In this document: positions 35,801 through 47,829 of the stretch, piece after piece
How positions within the stretch are numbered: position 1 is the first letter of the stretch
Layout: each line of letters opens with the position of its first letter
Origin: Gymnorhina tibicen
Taxonomy: Eukaryota; Chordata; Aves; Passeriformes; Artamidae
Assembly (NCBI GenBank): GCA_013399875.1
Contig: VXAZ01002367.1
Location: 868,001-932,000 of the forward strand
Direction: 5' to 3'
DNA: 64,000 bases
Program-made: the position numbers and the translations under genes
Notes under the pieces: model-generated
What the model was told of the DNA's origin: nothing
The model's database searches: none
What the model saw: the letters and a program-made list of their open reading frames with translations, nothing else

Positions 35801-38800
35801 GCATCATTTCCTGCTAAACAAATGTTCTCTAGGAAGGCAAGGGGGAAGTGACAGGCTAAGGGAGGATGACTTTAAACTGACAGAGAGCAGTTTAGATTAG
35901 ATACTAGGAAAAAATTCTTTATTGTGAGGATGGTGAGGCCCTGGCACAGGTTGCCCAGAGAAGCTGTGGCTGCCCCATCCCTGGAAGTGTCCAAGGCCAG
36001 GTTGGATGGGGCTTGGAGCATCCTAGTCCAGTGGAAGGTGTCCTTGCCCATGGCAGGGGGATTGGAATGGGATGGGTTTTAAGGTCCCTTCCAACCCAAA
36101 CCATTCTGTGATTCTAACTTGACTAATGCTGGATTAGCACATGGAAACCATAAATCTTTTGCAAAAAATATTTCATGCATTTTGGTGAGCAGAAGGATTC
36201 AGGCAAGAAACAGGGCTTTAGGAAGGCACCAGCTTCTATGTTCTAAAGCACTTGGCTAAAAAGGCAACAGGAGGGAATCCTGTGTACAACACCAATGGAC
36301 CTAGCATTGATAAAGACCTTGCTCTTGCTTGGTGCCTGAATGTGTTTGCAAGTCTGGTCCATCACCCACCGCAGAGAGCTGATAATGTGGGCAGTGCTCA
36401 GTGCACACAGGTGACCCTTGTGCCAGCCCCGAGGTACAGGGCTAAAACACCCACATCTCTTTGTCTGCAGTGCTGCGTTGTTTCCTCTGAGCAGAGCACA
36501 TCTTTTGTTGTGTGCATATTTTCCTCCTGCTCGCTGAACAAGGGCAGCTGTGTGGATGAGGTGTTGGCTGATAACCCATCATCTCCAGGCACGGGGGTGT
36601 GTGCTGTGCAAGGAATATTAATTTGACAGAGAAGGGAAGATGCTTGTAAGCCTGCTAACATGCTTGATGCCTCTAATTAAGCTTGAAGTATTTTTGCTGG
36701 TCAGGCCTAACATGGAAGCATTCAAGGGCAATTATGAAGCTGCCTGCCCATCACGCGGCTGCGGCAGTGCTGCTGCATGAGGAGAGAAGCTTTTGTAAAG
36801 GGGATTTGCAGTAATTGTGAAGCGACCTGTAAACATCACACTCTTTGTAGCCTCCTTCCTACTAGCCTGGAAAGAAAGCAGGCTGATGTAAAAGTCTGTG
36901 TTCATGTAAATCACAGGCATGGAGGTAAAAACAAGGTCTTGGTACGAGGAGATGTCTGCTACAGTCCTGTGCCTTTGGCATATTAATAGAAATCTCTTCA
37001 GAGGAGCAGAGCAGGAAGTATCTGTTTGCAGTGGAGGGATTAGACACAGCAGTCTCAGTTGCTGACTTGATTATGCCTGTTTCCATTTGCATGCAGAGCA
37101 GGAACCAGGCTCTGCTGGTGGAGGCAGCTCTGTCCTTGATGGCACTCCGGGCTGCATGAGGCACTTTGCATGCACTGGAAGCCCAACAGCCTCTTCCCAT
37201 TTGTTTCCCTACAGTGCTTAGAAAAAGAAATGGGGTTTGCAAGCTGTCCACCTGGACAGATGCCAGCCCGGACGCATTAAATAAGTGTTTCAACATGCAA
37301 CCTCTTCTAAATTCTGAGGTAGAAGCAGCAAATTTCGAAGCTAATTGCAAGGTAGTAATGAGTGGCCAGAGTTTAGCTCAATCTGCACCAATTAGACTGC
37401 CATGAAATAAAATGGGATCTTGGGTGAGGCATGTGGACTAATGAGAGTCGAGTCTTTGCCATGGCTGTAAATGTTGAGCACTGAAATACCTGGTCAGATT
37501 GTTCCTTACTAGTAAAGCAAGAACAAGATCAATAACTACACAGCTGAGTCCTGTAGCACCACTTATTTCCTCCTAATATGAGTGAGATGTATTTAATCCA
37601 GGAAAGGACACTCCCTCTGGCACAGGTTTGCTTCTGTTCCTACAACACCACTGACAGACCTCTCTGTCATATCCCTGGGGAGAAAATGTGGTTATTGAGT
37701 AACAATTCCAGCTATGGAAAAGCTGCTGTAGTTTCCGAAAATGGCAATAAAATGGATGTAAATATTTCCTACTAAAGTCAGCCAAAAGCTTAAAGTAAAT
37801 TGAAATTCCAGTTATTCAATTTGAAACTCTCCAAATTTAATTAATGGGAAGAGCATGAGGTAATATTAAATTAGATTTGTCTGACTGGCAAATTAATGTT
37901 CACATAATAAAAAATTTGAGTTGATTATTGTTTAAGTGGGTAGCTGGCATCCAGTCTGATTTTCCTCCTTTGGAAGACATGTGGTGTGTCCCTACCAAAA
38001 ATGACTCTGTGGAAATGACGGTTCCATTTCTGCCCTTACTGACCAGCCTGGGAAATGGGGAGTTAATGCAAACTCTCACCTGCTGTGCTGCATCTTCTCA
38101 AGTGAAAGAAGATACATTTCTGTATTTCAGCACTGTCCAAGGGTGTTCTCTAACCAGGGCTGTGGTTTTCCTCTGTGGGTCCCAGGCCACCCTGAATTTG
38201 GCCCTATATGCATTACAAGCAGGCTGCACTTCCCAAATATGTGTCCTGCCCAATACATGGACTATCTAAAAAACTTCATGCTGATAATGTTTTGTATCCA
38301 GATTTATTTTAATATGTTGCCATTTCAATTTAGTTTTAATGTTGTAAACTTTAAAGTAATTAAAAAAAAAAGAATTTTAGACTTGGCAAAAATCATAATT
38401 TTGTAAACCCATTTAAACTGAAGCTATCCAGCATCAGCTGGATTCTGCTGCATCAGTTGGATTCTACTCTATCAGTGACTGATGATAGTGCTTCTTAATT
38501 AATTTTGAGGACCTTGACCTTTGTAAATTCTCTTCTGTAAAGCAATATGCCTAATTATGTACTGCACAGTTAAACAAACTAATTATATCGACTAATGAAC
38601 AAGAGAAAATCTGCATGACCCTATTTTCAGGATTCATGTTCTCTGATATAATCACTTCAAGGATTACATTTCTGCTTTGTTCTAATGTGGCTCATTCTTT
38701 TCTGGATGATGGAGTGGAAAATATGTGGCATGATTTTTAAATGCCATTTTGATGGAGTTCTGAAAAATTAACTTTTTATAAAAATACTGCATGTCAAAAA

Positions 38801-41800
38801 ATGCTTGAAAATATTATTGATGTTTGATTATTGATTATCACTGTGGGGCATCGGGAAGAATTTTTTCACTGAAAAGGTGATTAAACATTGGAATGGGCTG
38901 CCCAGGGAGATGGTGGCTTCACCATCCTTGGAAGTGTTCAAGAAAAAACTGGATGTGGCACTCAGTGCTCTGGTCTAGTTGATAAGGTGATGATTGGCCA
39001 AAGGTTGGACTCCGTGGTCTTAGGGATCTTTCCCAACTTTACTGATTCTGTAATTCTATAGTTCTATATGGCAGTGCTCTCAAACACAGAAAATTGAGAC
39101 CATCACAGCATTTGGTATCTCTGCCTTCAGATTCCACCTGTGCAGGACAAGCTGGCCAATTGAATTAGCAATTCAAGATTTCTAATGGCATTTATATATC
39201 TAAATGCAATAAAAATAAATTCTAATTAAAAGAAACACTCTAGGGTCCTGTATAATTAGCATTCTCAGTAGCTGTTTTGCTGTGTACTTGCAGACCTCTC
39301 AATCTTTTGCATCAGACCTGAATTGCTTACAGCACCAAATCAGTTGTGGCTGAGGAGAGTGATGTTATTTTTTGTGCAGGTCTGGCTGCCCAGCAGCAGA
39401 GTTGGGTGTCCATGGAAGGGAAGGCCAGCCCTTGATGGATGTACTTTGGTGGCTGGCACTGTCCAAGCCAAAACAACCTTCCTCAAACTGGGAGTTGCCA
39501 TTTTTTAAAAATAGATCCATTCTCTCCCCCAGCAAGGCTGCTGCATCTGGGCAGAAGCCACCAGCATTCCATGAGGGAATGGTTTTGGTTCACTCTGAAG
39601 CAAACTCTTGGTGCTAGTTTTGCCACCCAAGAGATTTGCAGTGCAAAAGGAAGGGGCATTCTCTGACTGAAAGAGTATTTCTGGGGTCTGGTTACCCAAA
39701 AGTGGCAGCCAGAACTCAGAGACAACCTGAGCAACGTTTGCATCCCAGATTATTGTGTTGAAGAACCAATTGCCTGTGAATTTCCTTAAACAATGAGCTG
39801 AGAAGAAATGGGTCTCAAATCTTCCTTTATCTGAACTGTTTTCCAGGATTTGGCCTTGCCCTCAACCTTCAGCCATCAGTGATAATCATAGGGAAATACT
39901 TCTTGAAGAGAAGACCCATTGCGAATGGCCTTGCTATGGCAGGGAGCCCTGTGATGCTTTGCACCCTGGCACCTCTAAACCAATTCCTTTTTGACAATTT
40001 TGGCTGGAGGGGCAGCTTTTTAATTCTTGGGGCAATTTTATTAAACTGCTGTGTGGCAGGAGCTCTCTTCAGACCCATCGAGGCAGGCACAGCACTGGTC
40101 AAAACCCAGGTGGCTGAGGAAGGGAAGGATGCACTGAAAGGAAAGATCACTGAAGATGGCAAGGAAATGAGTGGTGCCCTGAATGTCCCCATGGAGAATG
40201 AAACAGAAGAGGAAGAAGGAAAGGACTGCTTTGAAAAAATCAATCAGTACCTTGATTTTTCCCTCTTTAAGCACAGAGGGTTCTTGATTTACCTGATTGG
40301 AAATGTGCTCATGTTCCTGGGATTCTTTGCCCCCATCGTTTTCCTGGCACCCTATGCAAAGCACACTGGCATCGATGAATATTCAGCTGCTTTCCTCCTT
40401 TCCATCCTTGCTATTGTGGATATGGTTGCTCGCCCCGCCACCGGCATCGTTGCCAACAGCAAGTGGGTGAGGCCACGGATTCAGTACTTCTTCAGCTTCG
40501 CCATTGCTTTCAACGGCGCCTGCCACCTCCTGTGCCCGCTGGCCTCCAGCTACACAGGGCTCATTGTGTACTCCAGCTTCTTTGGCTTGGCCTTTGGCAT
40601 GGTGTGTGCCATGCTCTTTGAGACGCTGATGGACCTGGTGGGAGCTGCCCGGTTTACGAGCGCCGTCGGCCTCGTCACCATCGCCGAGTGCTGCACGATA
40701 CTGCTGGGACCACCTATTGGAGGTGAGTGTGTTTTCCTCCTCTGCTGCCACTGGGTTGTCGCTTGGATTTAGACTTTTGCAAGCACAGTTTGTAGGAAAT
40801 TATTCTAAATGTGTTTTCTCTGCCTCACAATCACCATTTTTCCACTAGTAGCTCTATAGGAAAGGATGTCCTTGATGTCTCCTCCAGCATTTCCTTTCCT
40901 CTTTCTGTGTAGTCCTCCAGTTGAAATCAGTCTTGGAGAGTAATCTTTTAATCCTGAATCCCTTCAAACACTTGAACTAAACTTGCAGAGTGGGACTTCC
41001 TACAGCACCAAGAACCTTGCATTTCAGACAACTCCTCCTAGAGATTCCTCCTTTTGCAAAGGGCTGGAGCCCACCACAATTTACCACAGCAGTTCTATGA
41101 AAGCCTCTTTCTGACTCAAACCCTGTTTGTCTCTAAGGGTCTAAGTACACCATTTAGGAATGTCAGTCATCTTAGTGCAGCTGAATGATTTAAGTCTGTT
41201 CCAAAAATAACTTAAAAAAAGATTTATATTGGATGGCATGGTCTGAAATATCAGAAGTTAGAGCCCACAAAGGTCCACGTGGACAATATTGAGTCTCCAG
41301 CAGTCATCGCTTTCGGTCATCTAAAGATAAGTAAGGCCAGTGATCTCCTGTGATTTAACAGCCTTAATATTCCCTCTATACCATGTGCTCCTTTTGCAGT
41401 TTGAACCCTTTTCCTGGATTCAAAACTGAGATCTGGCTAATGCTCCATATGACACATCCTGCAGAGCTGTTTAATTCTCCGTATTACTGTGTAGCTCATA
41501 CAGTGTGACAGAAGCAGCTGTATCCTCTTGCTGTCTTAGAGATTCATTATTTAATTAATGACAAACAAAAGAAAATACAGTTTTAAAATAACTATTTTCT
41601 GAATTATATAATTTTCTGTGTGGGAGATTAAGTTAATGACCAGAGACTGCTAATGAGGCTAAAACAGTTCTGTGTAATAATCAGTAATATTAGTTTTGTA
41701 GGGCTTTCCCCACCATTTTAATAAGCAGCAAATTTATTGGTCCTTTGGCATTTTAATAACCTACTGCAGGGTTCTGCTTTAATGAACTAAGTAAATTGTT

Positions 41801-43465
41801 CCCAGTGTGTTTTATGACTTTATCTTATTCTCAAAGGAAAAGAGGCAAGACTATCCTACTGTTGAATTTTCCAATACTCTACTCATTAAAGCTCTCATTG
41901 AAACCTATTTAGGAGACCTCTAGGTCATCCTGATGAGCAGAAAAGGAAAAATTGTTGCAATTAGCATTTGGTTGATGTTTCACCAGTAGCATGAAAAACA
42001 CAGTGCATTGAAAATGGTGTACCAAGTCAGCTAGGGATGATTCAGGAAAAACCACTGACCAAAACCAGTTAAAAATTTATTATTTTTATGATCAGGAAAT
42101 CCATTTGGTGACCATAAAAACCCTTGTTAGTGCAATGCAGTGGGATAATTAATCATCAGCTTTTCAACATTAAGGGTCAATTGGGAAGTAATTAAAGGTC
42201 CCTCTTTTTGAGGAGGAGAACATATTCCAAAAAGTCAGAGTTAATGGATGATGGGCCAGTTTCAGGGAAGATTGTCTGTACTGTGAAGGCCAGGTTAGGA
42301 GGGGGTCTTACTTTAATTAGGATTTGGGATGTTAAGAATGGTCTGTGTTGCCCAGTAAATGGGAATTAATGCTCAGGATCATAATCCCAATAAGATTTGC
42401 ATTACATTTTGACATAATGGAGAACGGTGACATTTCAATTAAGCTGTCTCCCTTCAATTACTCTATAACTCTGTAGCAGAGGCATTAACCTTTGAGAAGA
42501 ACCTGTCACATTTGTCTTGGCATTGAAATTATCTGACATTGACAGCATCATCTTTGCTTTCCCTGGAACTAATGTTTTCCAGCTTCACGCTGTGCCGTTT
42601 CCTCTTTAGACCATGAGTGCAAATGCAGAAAGGGCAGCTGTGACCAAAAGCTGAGTCCCCTCTAATGTTGGTGGGTGACCCGTGGTGGAATAAATCAGAG
42701 GGTCTCTGCCAAGAGCCTGAGACGAGACCCAGTGGGCAGGTGCCTCCTCATGAAAGTCTTCCCTAAAGCTGCCACTTTTTGACTGCCAAGCCAAATGGAC
42801 TTCCTTGTAGTTGATCACCAGAGTCAGTGGAAAGGCTGCCTGCAGACTCTGTGATCAGAGAAATAGTTTAGCATGGAAAAAATAGGTGTCCTGGAAAAGT
42901 CCAGACTTCGCAGTGTAGGTTCTGTCCCGTTCTACTGAACTGTGTAAATTATCAGAGCATTACCTGTACCAGTGTCAACTACCCACAGGCTGTATAGTGC
43001 AACACATGTTCAGTATTTGCAGGCTCAGGGTGTTTGTGGAAGAGATCAGAATTTCAGAGAATGTCTTATCCTAAAGCCACAAGGGTGTTCCTTTATATAT
43101 AGGATCTGAAAACACAATATCCTTGCCTTCATTTCTAAAATTCCTTTTTTTTTTTTAATATATGTTTTACAGGAATTCTTATTGATACCTTTGGGGACTA
43201 TAAATATATGTTCATTAAATGTGGAGCTGTGATGGTCCTGGCAGGAACCTTTCTGTTCATCATGAATTATTATAATTACCGTATGCTTGCCAAGGAGGAG
43301 AAGGAAAGAAAGACAAAAGAAGAGGATCCTAAATCTGTAAGGACAGGAAATGAAGGCAGAAAAAACTGGAACAATGACTCCACACAGGATGGGCCTGAGC
43401 TGGAACCTTTGAGAGATGAGGGAGAAGGAGTAAAGAAGGAAATGAACGGCACAAATGAAGTTTAA
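20655..43465 (+). CDS. SLC16A7: Monocarboxylate transporter 2-like (SLC16A7), whole spliced coding region, CpG-island form
   Basis: Joining 20655-20871, 34369-34512, 39847-40722 and 43173-43465 gives 1530 nt, 509 aa plus stop, with every junction GT-AG in phase 1. The family moves lactate, pyruvate and ketone bodies with a proton across the plasma membrane through 12 membrane helices, with both ends cytosolic. Family marks are visible: the TM1 motif PPDGGWGW at residues 13-20, the lysine at 38 (as K38 of MCT1), [16 protein letters not shown] after TM4, and DMVARP in TM8, which keeps the Asp and Arg needed for proton and substrate coupling. Runs such as [23 protein letters not shown] and [12 protein letters not shown] match MCT2 better than MCT1, MCT3 or MCT4 as I remember them. 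The protein is about 30 residues longer than human MCT2 (478 aa); the extra length is in the central loop and C-terminal tail. SLC16 carriers usually need basigin or embigin to reach the membrane. The family is certain; the exact orthologue is likely. Confidence 0.85.
23921..23978 (+). repeat. CR1-like 3' tail, very short
   Basis: gatcttagagatcttttccaa followed by a diverged ttattctgtaa resembles the terminal 55-60 bases of CR1. Short and diverged, so moderate confidence. Confidence 0.5.
29146..29167. repeat. (TA)n microsatellite
   Basis: About eleven uninterrupted TA dinucleotides inside the first long intron. Confidence 0.95.
34369..34512 (+). CDS. SLC16A7: SLC16A7 exon 2 (TM2-TM3)
   Basis: This 144-nt exon is phase 1 at both ends. 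The acceptor is tttccccag and the donor is ACAG|gtgaga. It encodes residues 73-121, [20 protein letters not shown] followed by a hydrophobic helix ending CVGFITG. That is the loop with the conserved NRYGSRPV element and TM3 of MCT1/2-type carriers. Being symmetrical, it can be spliced to either first coding exon. A short tandem repeat begins about 100 bp after the donor. Confidence 0.92.
34616..34679. repeat. Short tandem repeat, about four 16-bp units
   Basis: Units read aagctggtgagataaa, aagcttgtgagataaa, aatctggtgaggtgaa and aagctggtgggacaag. They lie about 100 bp after the exon 2 donor. Confidence 0.8.
35836..36115 (+). mobile_element. CR1 LINE 3' fragment
   Basis: Recognisable from gatgactttaaactgacaga and ttagattagatactaggaa through ggttgcccagagaagctgtg to the tail ccattctgtgattct. 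It is close to the usual CR1 3' UTR throughout, so younger than the other copies here. Confidence 0.93.
38855..39068 (+). mobile_element. CR1 LINE 3' fragment, different subfamily
   Basis: Contains gaagaattttttcactgaaa, gggctgcccagggagatggt, gaagtgttcaagaaaaaact and the tail gattctgtaattctatag. The gatttggca/ctcagtgctctggtctagtt section differs from the copies at 17842 and 35836, so it belongs to another CR1 subfamily. Confidence 0.88.
39847..40722 (+). CDS. SLC16A7: SLC16A7 exon 3 (TM4 to TM10, main transport core)
   Basis: This 876-nt exon encodes residues 122-412 plus split codons. The acceptor is ctgttttccag and the donor is GGAG|gtgagt. It holds LALNLQPS and IIGKYF, the second family signature [16 protein letters not shown], then [20 protein letters not shown] and RPIEAG at the end of TM6. 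A cytosolic loop of roughly 60 residues follows, rich in charge and including [11 protein letters not shown]; it is longer than in human MCT2. The loop ends at [19 protein letters not shown] (start of TM7). TM8 carries VDMVARP with the Asp/Arg pair known in MCT1 to be needed for coupled transport. LLGPPIGG closes the exon before TM11. Large central exons of this kind are normal for SLC16 genes. Confidence 0.95.
40723..43172 (+). other. SLC16A7 last intron
   Basis: 2.45 kb without a coding frame. The section at about 41520-42560 is rich in TAAT/ATTA motifs and low in CpG. No repeat family recognised. Confidence 0.6.
43173..43465 (+). CDS. SLC16A7: SLC16A7 exon 4 (TM11-TM12, C-terminal tail and stop)
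   Basis: The acceptor is tatgttttacag, preceded by an uninterrupted T tract at 43147-43156; the first two bases complete the split glycine. The exon encodes [20 protein letters not shown] (TM11/12 region), then [13 protein letters not shown], the basic stretch that follows TM12 in MCT1 and MCT2 (NYRLLAKE in mammals). A hydrophilic tail of about 60 residues follows, ending in TNEV with TAA at 43463-43465. The tail is highly charged and likely to diverge quickly. Confidence 0.93.
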
Positions 43466-45135
43466 ACCTGTTTTCATGGGCTAAATGGGAAATGACTTCT
43501 GGGTTGCTCAAGTGAGCACCAGCTGTGAAATTACACTAGGTTTTTAAATTTTACTCTATTCTCTGCCATGTACATCCTCTTCTTTGTTCTAGGAGAAGAC
43601 TAGAACAGAAGCAAGTCCTGATTCTTATAAACTGCTGGGACACTGCAGTATCCACTTGCATACCAAAGGCCCTGCAATATTTTCCTCGAGATATTTCCCA
43701 TTTCCCAGAGAAAAGGGAAAGGTGATTTTGTGCAGGGGGCCAGCACAAGGACAACATGGTACAGAAATCCTTCTTCAGGTGCTTTGTGTGCACGGGGCAG
43801 AAATTTAGCCTTAAGCTTACCCCTTGATCTACATTCGAACAGTGCAAATTCAGATTTTCCCTAGGAGGTTACAAAGTTCTTATTATCCAATTTCTGAGTG
43901 CCTTACCATTTCTAGTAAGCTTTTTCTTTACAACACCCTAGTGAGACAGTAAGTGTTGCCACTATTAATTAATTGTACAAATGAAGAACTGAAGCACAGA
44001 GGAGCTTTGGGCATCATAGCATCAGTGAATAAAGCTTAGGCGTGCCAGAGCTGAAATAGAATCTACTGCCCTGAGTTAGGTGCCTAAAAGCCCTGCTGAG
44101 CACAGGTATCCCCTTGCTAGAAAATAGGGAATACCATGGATAGCAGTGCATTAAACCACAGCCCACTCTGCAGTGCACTCTGCTCACTGTGTGCCTCATA
44201 CTACTCAGGATTAGTCATTTTGAACACTGTCTCAGAGCTGGCACCTTGTGCCATATTTTTTTAACCTGCTTAAGTTGCATCCATCCTGGAGGAAATCCAA
44301 ACCCTGCTGCCTCCCCCTTCTTTGGGCTGGAGTAGGCACCTCCCTGGTGCTGGTACTGCAATACCTGCTGGCCTTATTCTACCCTGCTGCATTAAGTAAA
44401 CTTTGCCCAGGTCAGTGATGTAGAGGTGGAGCTGAGACCACTTAGGAGGCTCTCATCCTGTGCTGATAATTTCGAGCTGGGAAGATCTGCACTCTGATGT
44501 ATTTTATACCAAGCAGCTGTTGCCCAAGAGCTGTGGATGCTGAGCATGACATCATGCAGTTGAATCATCAGACTTCTGAGGAATTTCTGGATTTGATTAG
44601 ATAAAAAACAAGGACTTTTCAGGCAGATCACCCAAATCCAAAGCTAAAACTAGTCCAAAGCTTAGTTCTCGTTTTCTTTGCTTCAATGGTACCCATATGT
44701 GACCAGATCATATTTTTTCATGGTTTTGTCTTTGAAGACCTGTATATTCTTGTCACTTTTGTACACAATATGAAGAAAGGCTTGTAAAAATACTTCCATA
44801 AATACACTGTACTCTTAAAATTAGATCATTCATATCTTCTTGTACAAAACCTTTTCTGTGAATTCTTTTGTTTCTTTGAAGAATAGTGGTCTTTGACTTC
44901 AGCAGGACTTAAATTTTAGCCTAATGTTGTAACTTGTACTTTCTCTGAAAAAAACCAAGATCTATATGAAATAATTAGGCTTTCTGTGCTTGTTTTTAAT
45001 ACCCTTTATTTCTGTCAAATATATATGTGATATTTCATTTAAAAAGGCATTAATAGAAGGTCGTGAATATTTTCCAATATGCCTTCTGGAAGCTGCAATA
45101 TACTTAATAAAACTATTTCAAAAAATTAAATAAGT
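43466..45135 (+). other. SLC16A7: SLC16A7 3' UTR
   Basis: AT-rich, non-coding sequence directly after the stop codon, about 1.65 kb. An earlier AATAAA lies near 44028 (in gtgaataaagc) and could give a short 3' end. The stronger site is AATAAA at 45106-45111, followed within about 40 bases by a GT-rich tgtgtgtg element, the usual layout of a cleavage site. No coding potential seen inside. Confidence 0.65.
45106..45111 (+). terminator. Polyadenylation signal AATAAA, likely main 3' end of SLC16A7
   Basis: Canonical hexamer about 1.64 kb after the stop codon, with a downstream GT-rich element (cctgtgtgtgtaatg) starting near 45144. Cleavage is expected at about 45125-45135. Confidence 0.55.
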
Positions 45136-47829
45136 TTACATTTGCCTGTGTGTGTAATGCAGCCTTTTGATTCAGTAAGGAGTTTATCCTCAGAGGGTTT
45201 CTAGTCCTGGCTCCATGCACATGGTCACAAAACTCTTGGTCACAACCTCATGTTCTCGTTGATTTGGATTCCTTTGACATCCTTGGTGGTCTGGGCCAGC
45301 CTGACTCACACTTCCAGTTGTGTGGGCCCAGGAGTCTGAAAGCAGTACAAGGACCTGACAAGATGATTTTCATGTCTTTCCACCAGGTTGTATCAATTAA
45401 TCCTCAGTGCAATGACTCAGATCCCCTACAACAGGAGCTGATACTCAGGCTCCTCGCCTCTCAGAAACCCCAAGCAAGGTTTTTAGGTCATAAAACTTTG
45501 TTAATACAGATAAAATTTTTAATAAAAAGGCCTTCTGTTCAGCTATCTCTGAAAATCCTATGGAAAAGACACCTTTGTTAAACTGCCCCCGAGGGCAAAA
45601 AATGCTTCATTGGATAAGTAGATCTTTAAAGCTTCAGAATTCTTCTAACATGAAACAGCTACTTCATTTAACCTGCTCACCCTCCTGTCAGAGAAACTTA
45701 TACTGCCTTTGAGATTATGGCATTATTTCTGTCAGGTAGGAAGCCAGACTATTTTAAGACAATTTTGGTGGTTATGGCTAGTTTTCAGTGGTGGGTGGCC
45801 TGACTCTTCCCTGTTACCTGCTCCTGCTGCCACCCTACACTCAAACCTCTGATCATGACACCCCACTAATCACTGTAGCAAAGCAATGCCAAATAACTCT
45901 GTACTTATAAGCCTGTGAGTAGCCCTAGAAATGCTTCCTTGACTCAAATCCCATGAATTCAACACCTTGCAGACTCAGCTGTAATCCTTTCTTGGAAAGC
46001 TCTCAAACTTTCCTAAGGACATTTTCAGTTATTAAAAATGACTAGTGCAATATGAAATAACCATTACAAAAAGCTCTTGTGATGGAGTAGAAGCTGCCTG
46101 TGCATCTAATTTAGTGATTTGTGTGGCAAATTGAACACAATATTCATATTTACTTAGGTTTGGAAAGCACCTGTGTAAGCAAGTCAAGTGGTGCGAGTGT
46201 TGTGCCATAAATATGCGTACTAGGCGTGTGGGGGATATTTGGGATATCAGATGTGCTGGGATGATTGCAAACACTTTCTTTGGAGTGCAGTTATGAGACT
46301 TTTTTTCGTATTTCATTAGCTTGTGACCTTATTAGAAGCAATTGCCCATTGTTTCCAGGGCTGCTCGAACTTCATCAAGAGCCTGATTTGGATGCTGGAC
46401 CATCATTCCCAACAACCACAAAAGAAGCCAACAGCGTAGTGTTTGATGGGGAGGTGTGACAAGTACCACGGATTGGATTTAGATTTATCCCATGTACTTG
46501 TTTCTTATTGACAATTCCCCTCACTTTTACCCTCCCCATATTTAGCTTTCCAAATTCAAAGGCATAGAGGTAGAATTAAAATATTTCACTACTTTGATGT
46601 GGCAAAATTTGTACACCTTCCTCGCTCCCTTTTTAAAAGAATGTTAGAGCAGTGACTCTGCCACATGACAGAGTGTCATGCTACTAGAAGGGGACATTTT
46701 CTGCCATCACACCTTGGGCCAGGTGCTGCTTTGCCCCACACATAAATATCATTTAAATAGAAAGAATGAACCATGTCTAGAAAGTGCAAAACACACAAGC
46801 AGACTTCAGAAGTCTGGAACCACGAATGAATAGAGGCAACTTGGTAGTAACTGTGGTAAAAATTAGTAAGCAAGCAAACAAACAAATAAAGTGCCAACCT
46901 ACATTTTGAAATATGCAATCATTTTAGGTGACCCAGGAGATTATTCAGAAGGACAGTTCCCGTGGCAGCTGACACCAAATTTATCTGGCTGCGTTCAGAA
47001 AATGCCTTGTAGACAATACAGGTGCATTCAGATTACATCTGGAATGAATTTAAAAGATGACTTTCGTGCCCTCTGCAGTGACAGTGACATTGTCTATAAA
47101 ACAGTTTTATTTAGACTTATCAGAACTGTATGAGGGCGTTTTGATGAGTGACATTCATAATTATCAGCAAAGCTTCCCACAATGGCACTGCAGCTCAGAA
47201 ACACAGATTTGATTTGCTGTCTGCTCTGACACTCACTAAAGTATTGCTGTGCTTTAGTTTGGACTCAGAAAGAGGCTCATTTACACCGAAAATATGAACA
47301 TCCATGGGTAAATGGGATGTTCTGTGTCACTGCGGTCGAGACCCTGCTATCAACAGTAACAGCATCACAAAATTCCCTTTGATACACTGTACAACCCTTT
47401 GTCCTGCAGAGCCCTGCACTGGTCAAGGCGTGACCCTGTGATGACATTTGTGCTGCACCTTCTGCAGAGGGTGAAGCTCCCCATGTTCACAGTGCAGGTG
47501 TCTGAAGGCTCAAACAAACACAGTCCCACGTGGCTTGCCATATCCACCCTCTGCCCATCAACTGAACTGTTAGAGAGGATGTCTATATAAGGGGAAAATT
47601 ATATGTACCCTCCCTCCAAAAAGGCATAAATTTGGACAATATTTTAAAATTATCTGTATTTTTTTAGTATTTGTTTGTTTATATGTTACTGCTTTCTGAA
47701 ATGTACTCTACATGTCTTCAACTTTAGTATTACTGATGATTTTGGACTGCAAATGCTTCCTCTAATGACTTCCCTTTCCTCACTCTTTTTAAACTCCCTT
47801 ATTCAGCCACACTAACTTTACACAGTACT
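45136..47829. other. Intergenic DNA downstream of SLC16A7
   Basis: Non-coding, average composition. The only item of note is a possible alternative terminal exon at 46359-46459. Confidence 0.5.
46359..46459 (+). CDS. Possible alternative terminal exon, phase-compatible with SLC16A7 exon 3
   Basis: After an acceptor-like attgtttccag (ag at 46357-46358), two bases complete a glycine codon if joined to a phase-1 donor. The frame LLELHQEPDLDAGPSFPTTT then KEANSVVFDGEV ends at TGA 46457-46459. Composition is protein-like and the phase fits exon 3 at 40722. If used, it would replace TM11-12 by a short hydrophilic tail. It lies beyond the main polyadenylation signal and has no homology that I recognise, so chance is more likely. 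Confidence 0.12.

Larger units (their letters stand above)
34513..39846 (+). other. SLC16A7 intron between exons 2 and 3
   Basis: 5.3 kb, AT-rich, with two CR1 copies (35836 and 38855) and a small tandem repeat near the 5' splice site. Around 38430-38480 there are two diverged 19-bp copies of catcagctggattctgctg. No exon-like frame with good splice sites was found. Confidence 0.6.

Noticed and set aside
39869..40751. Antisense frames of 107-124 codons under exon 3
   Set aside because: Shadows of the long SLC16A7 exon on the other strand.
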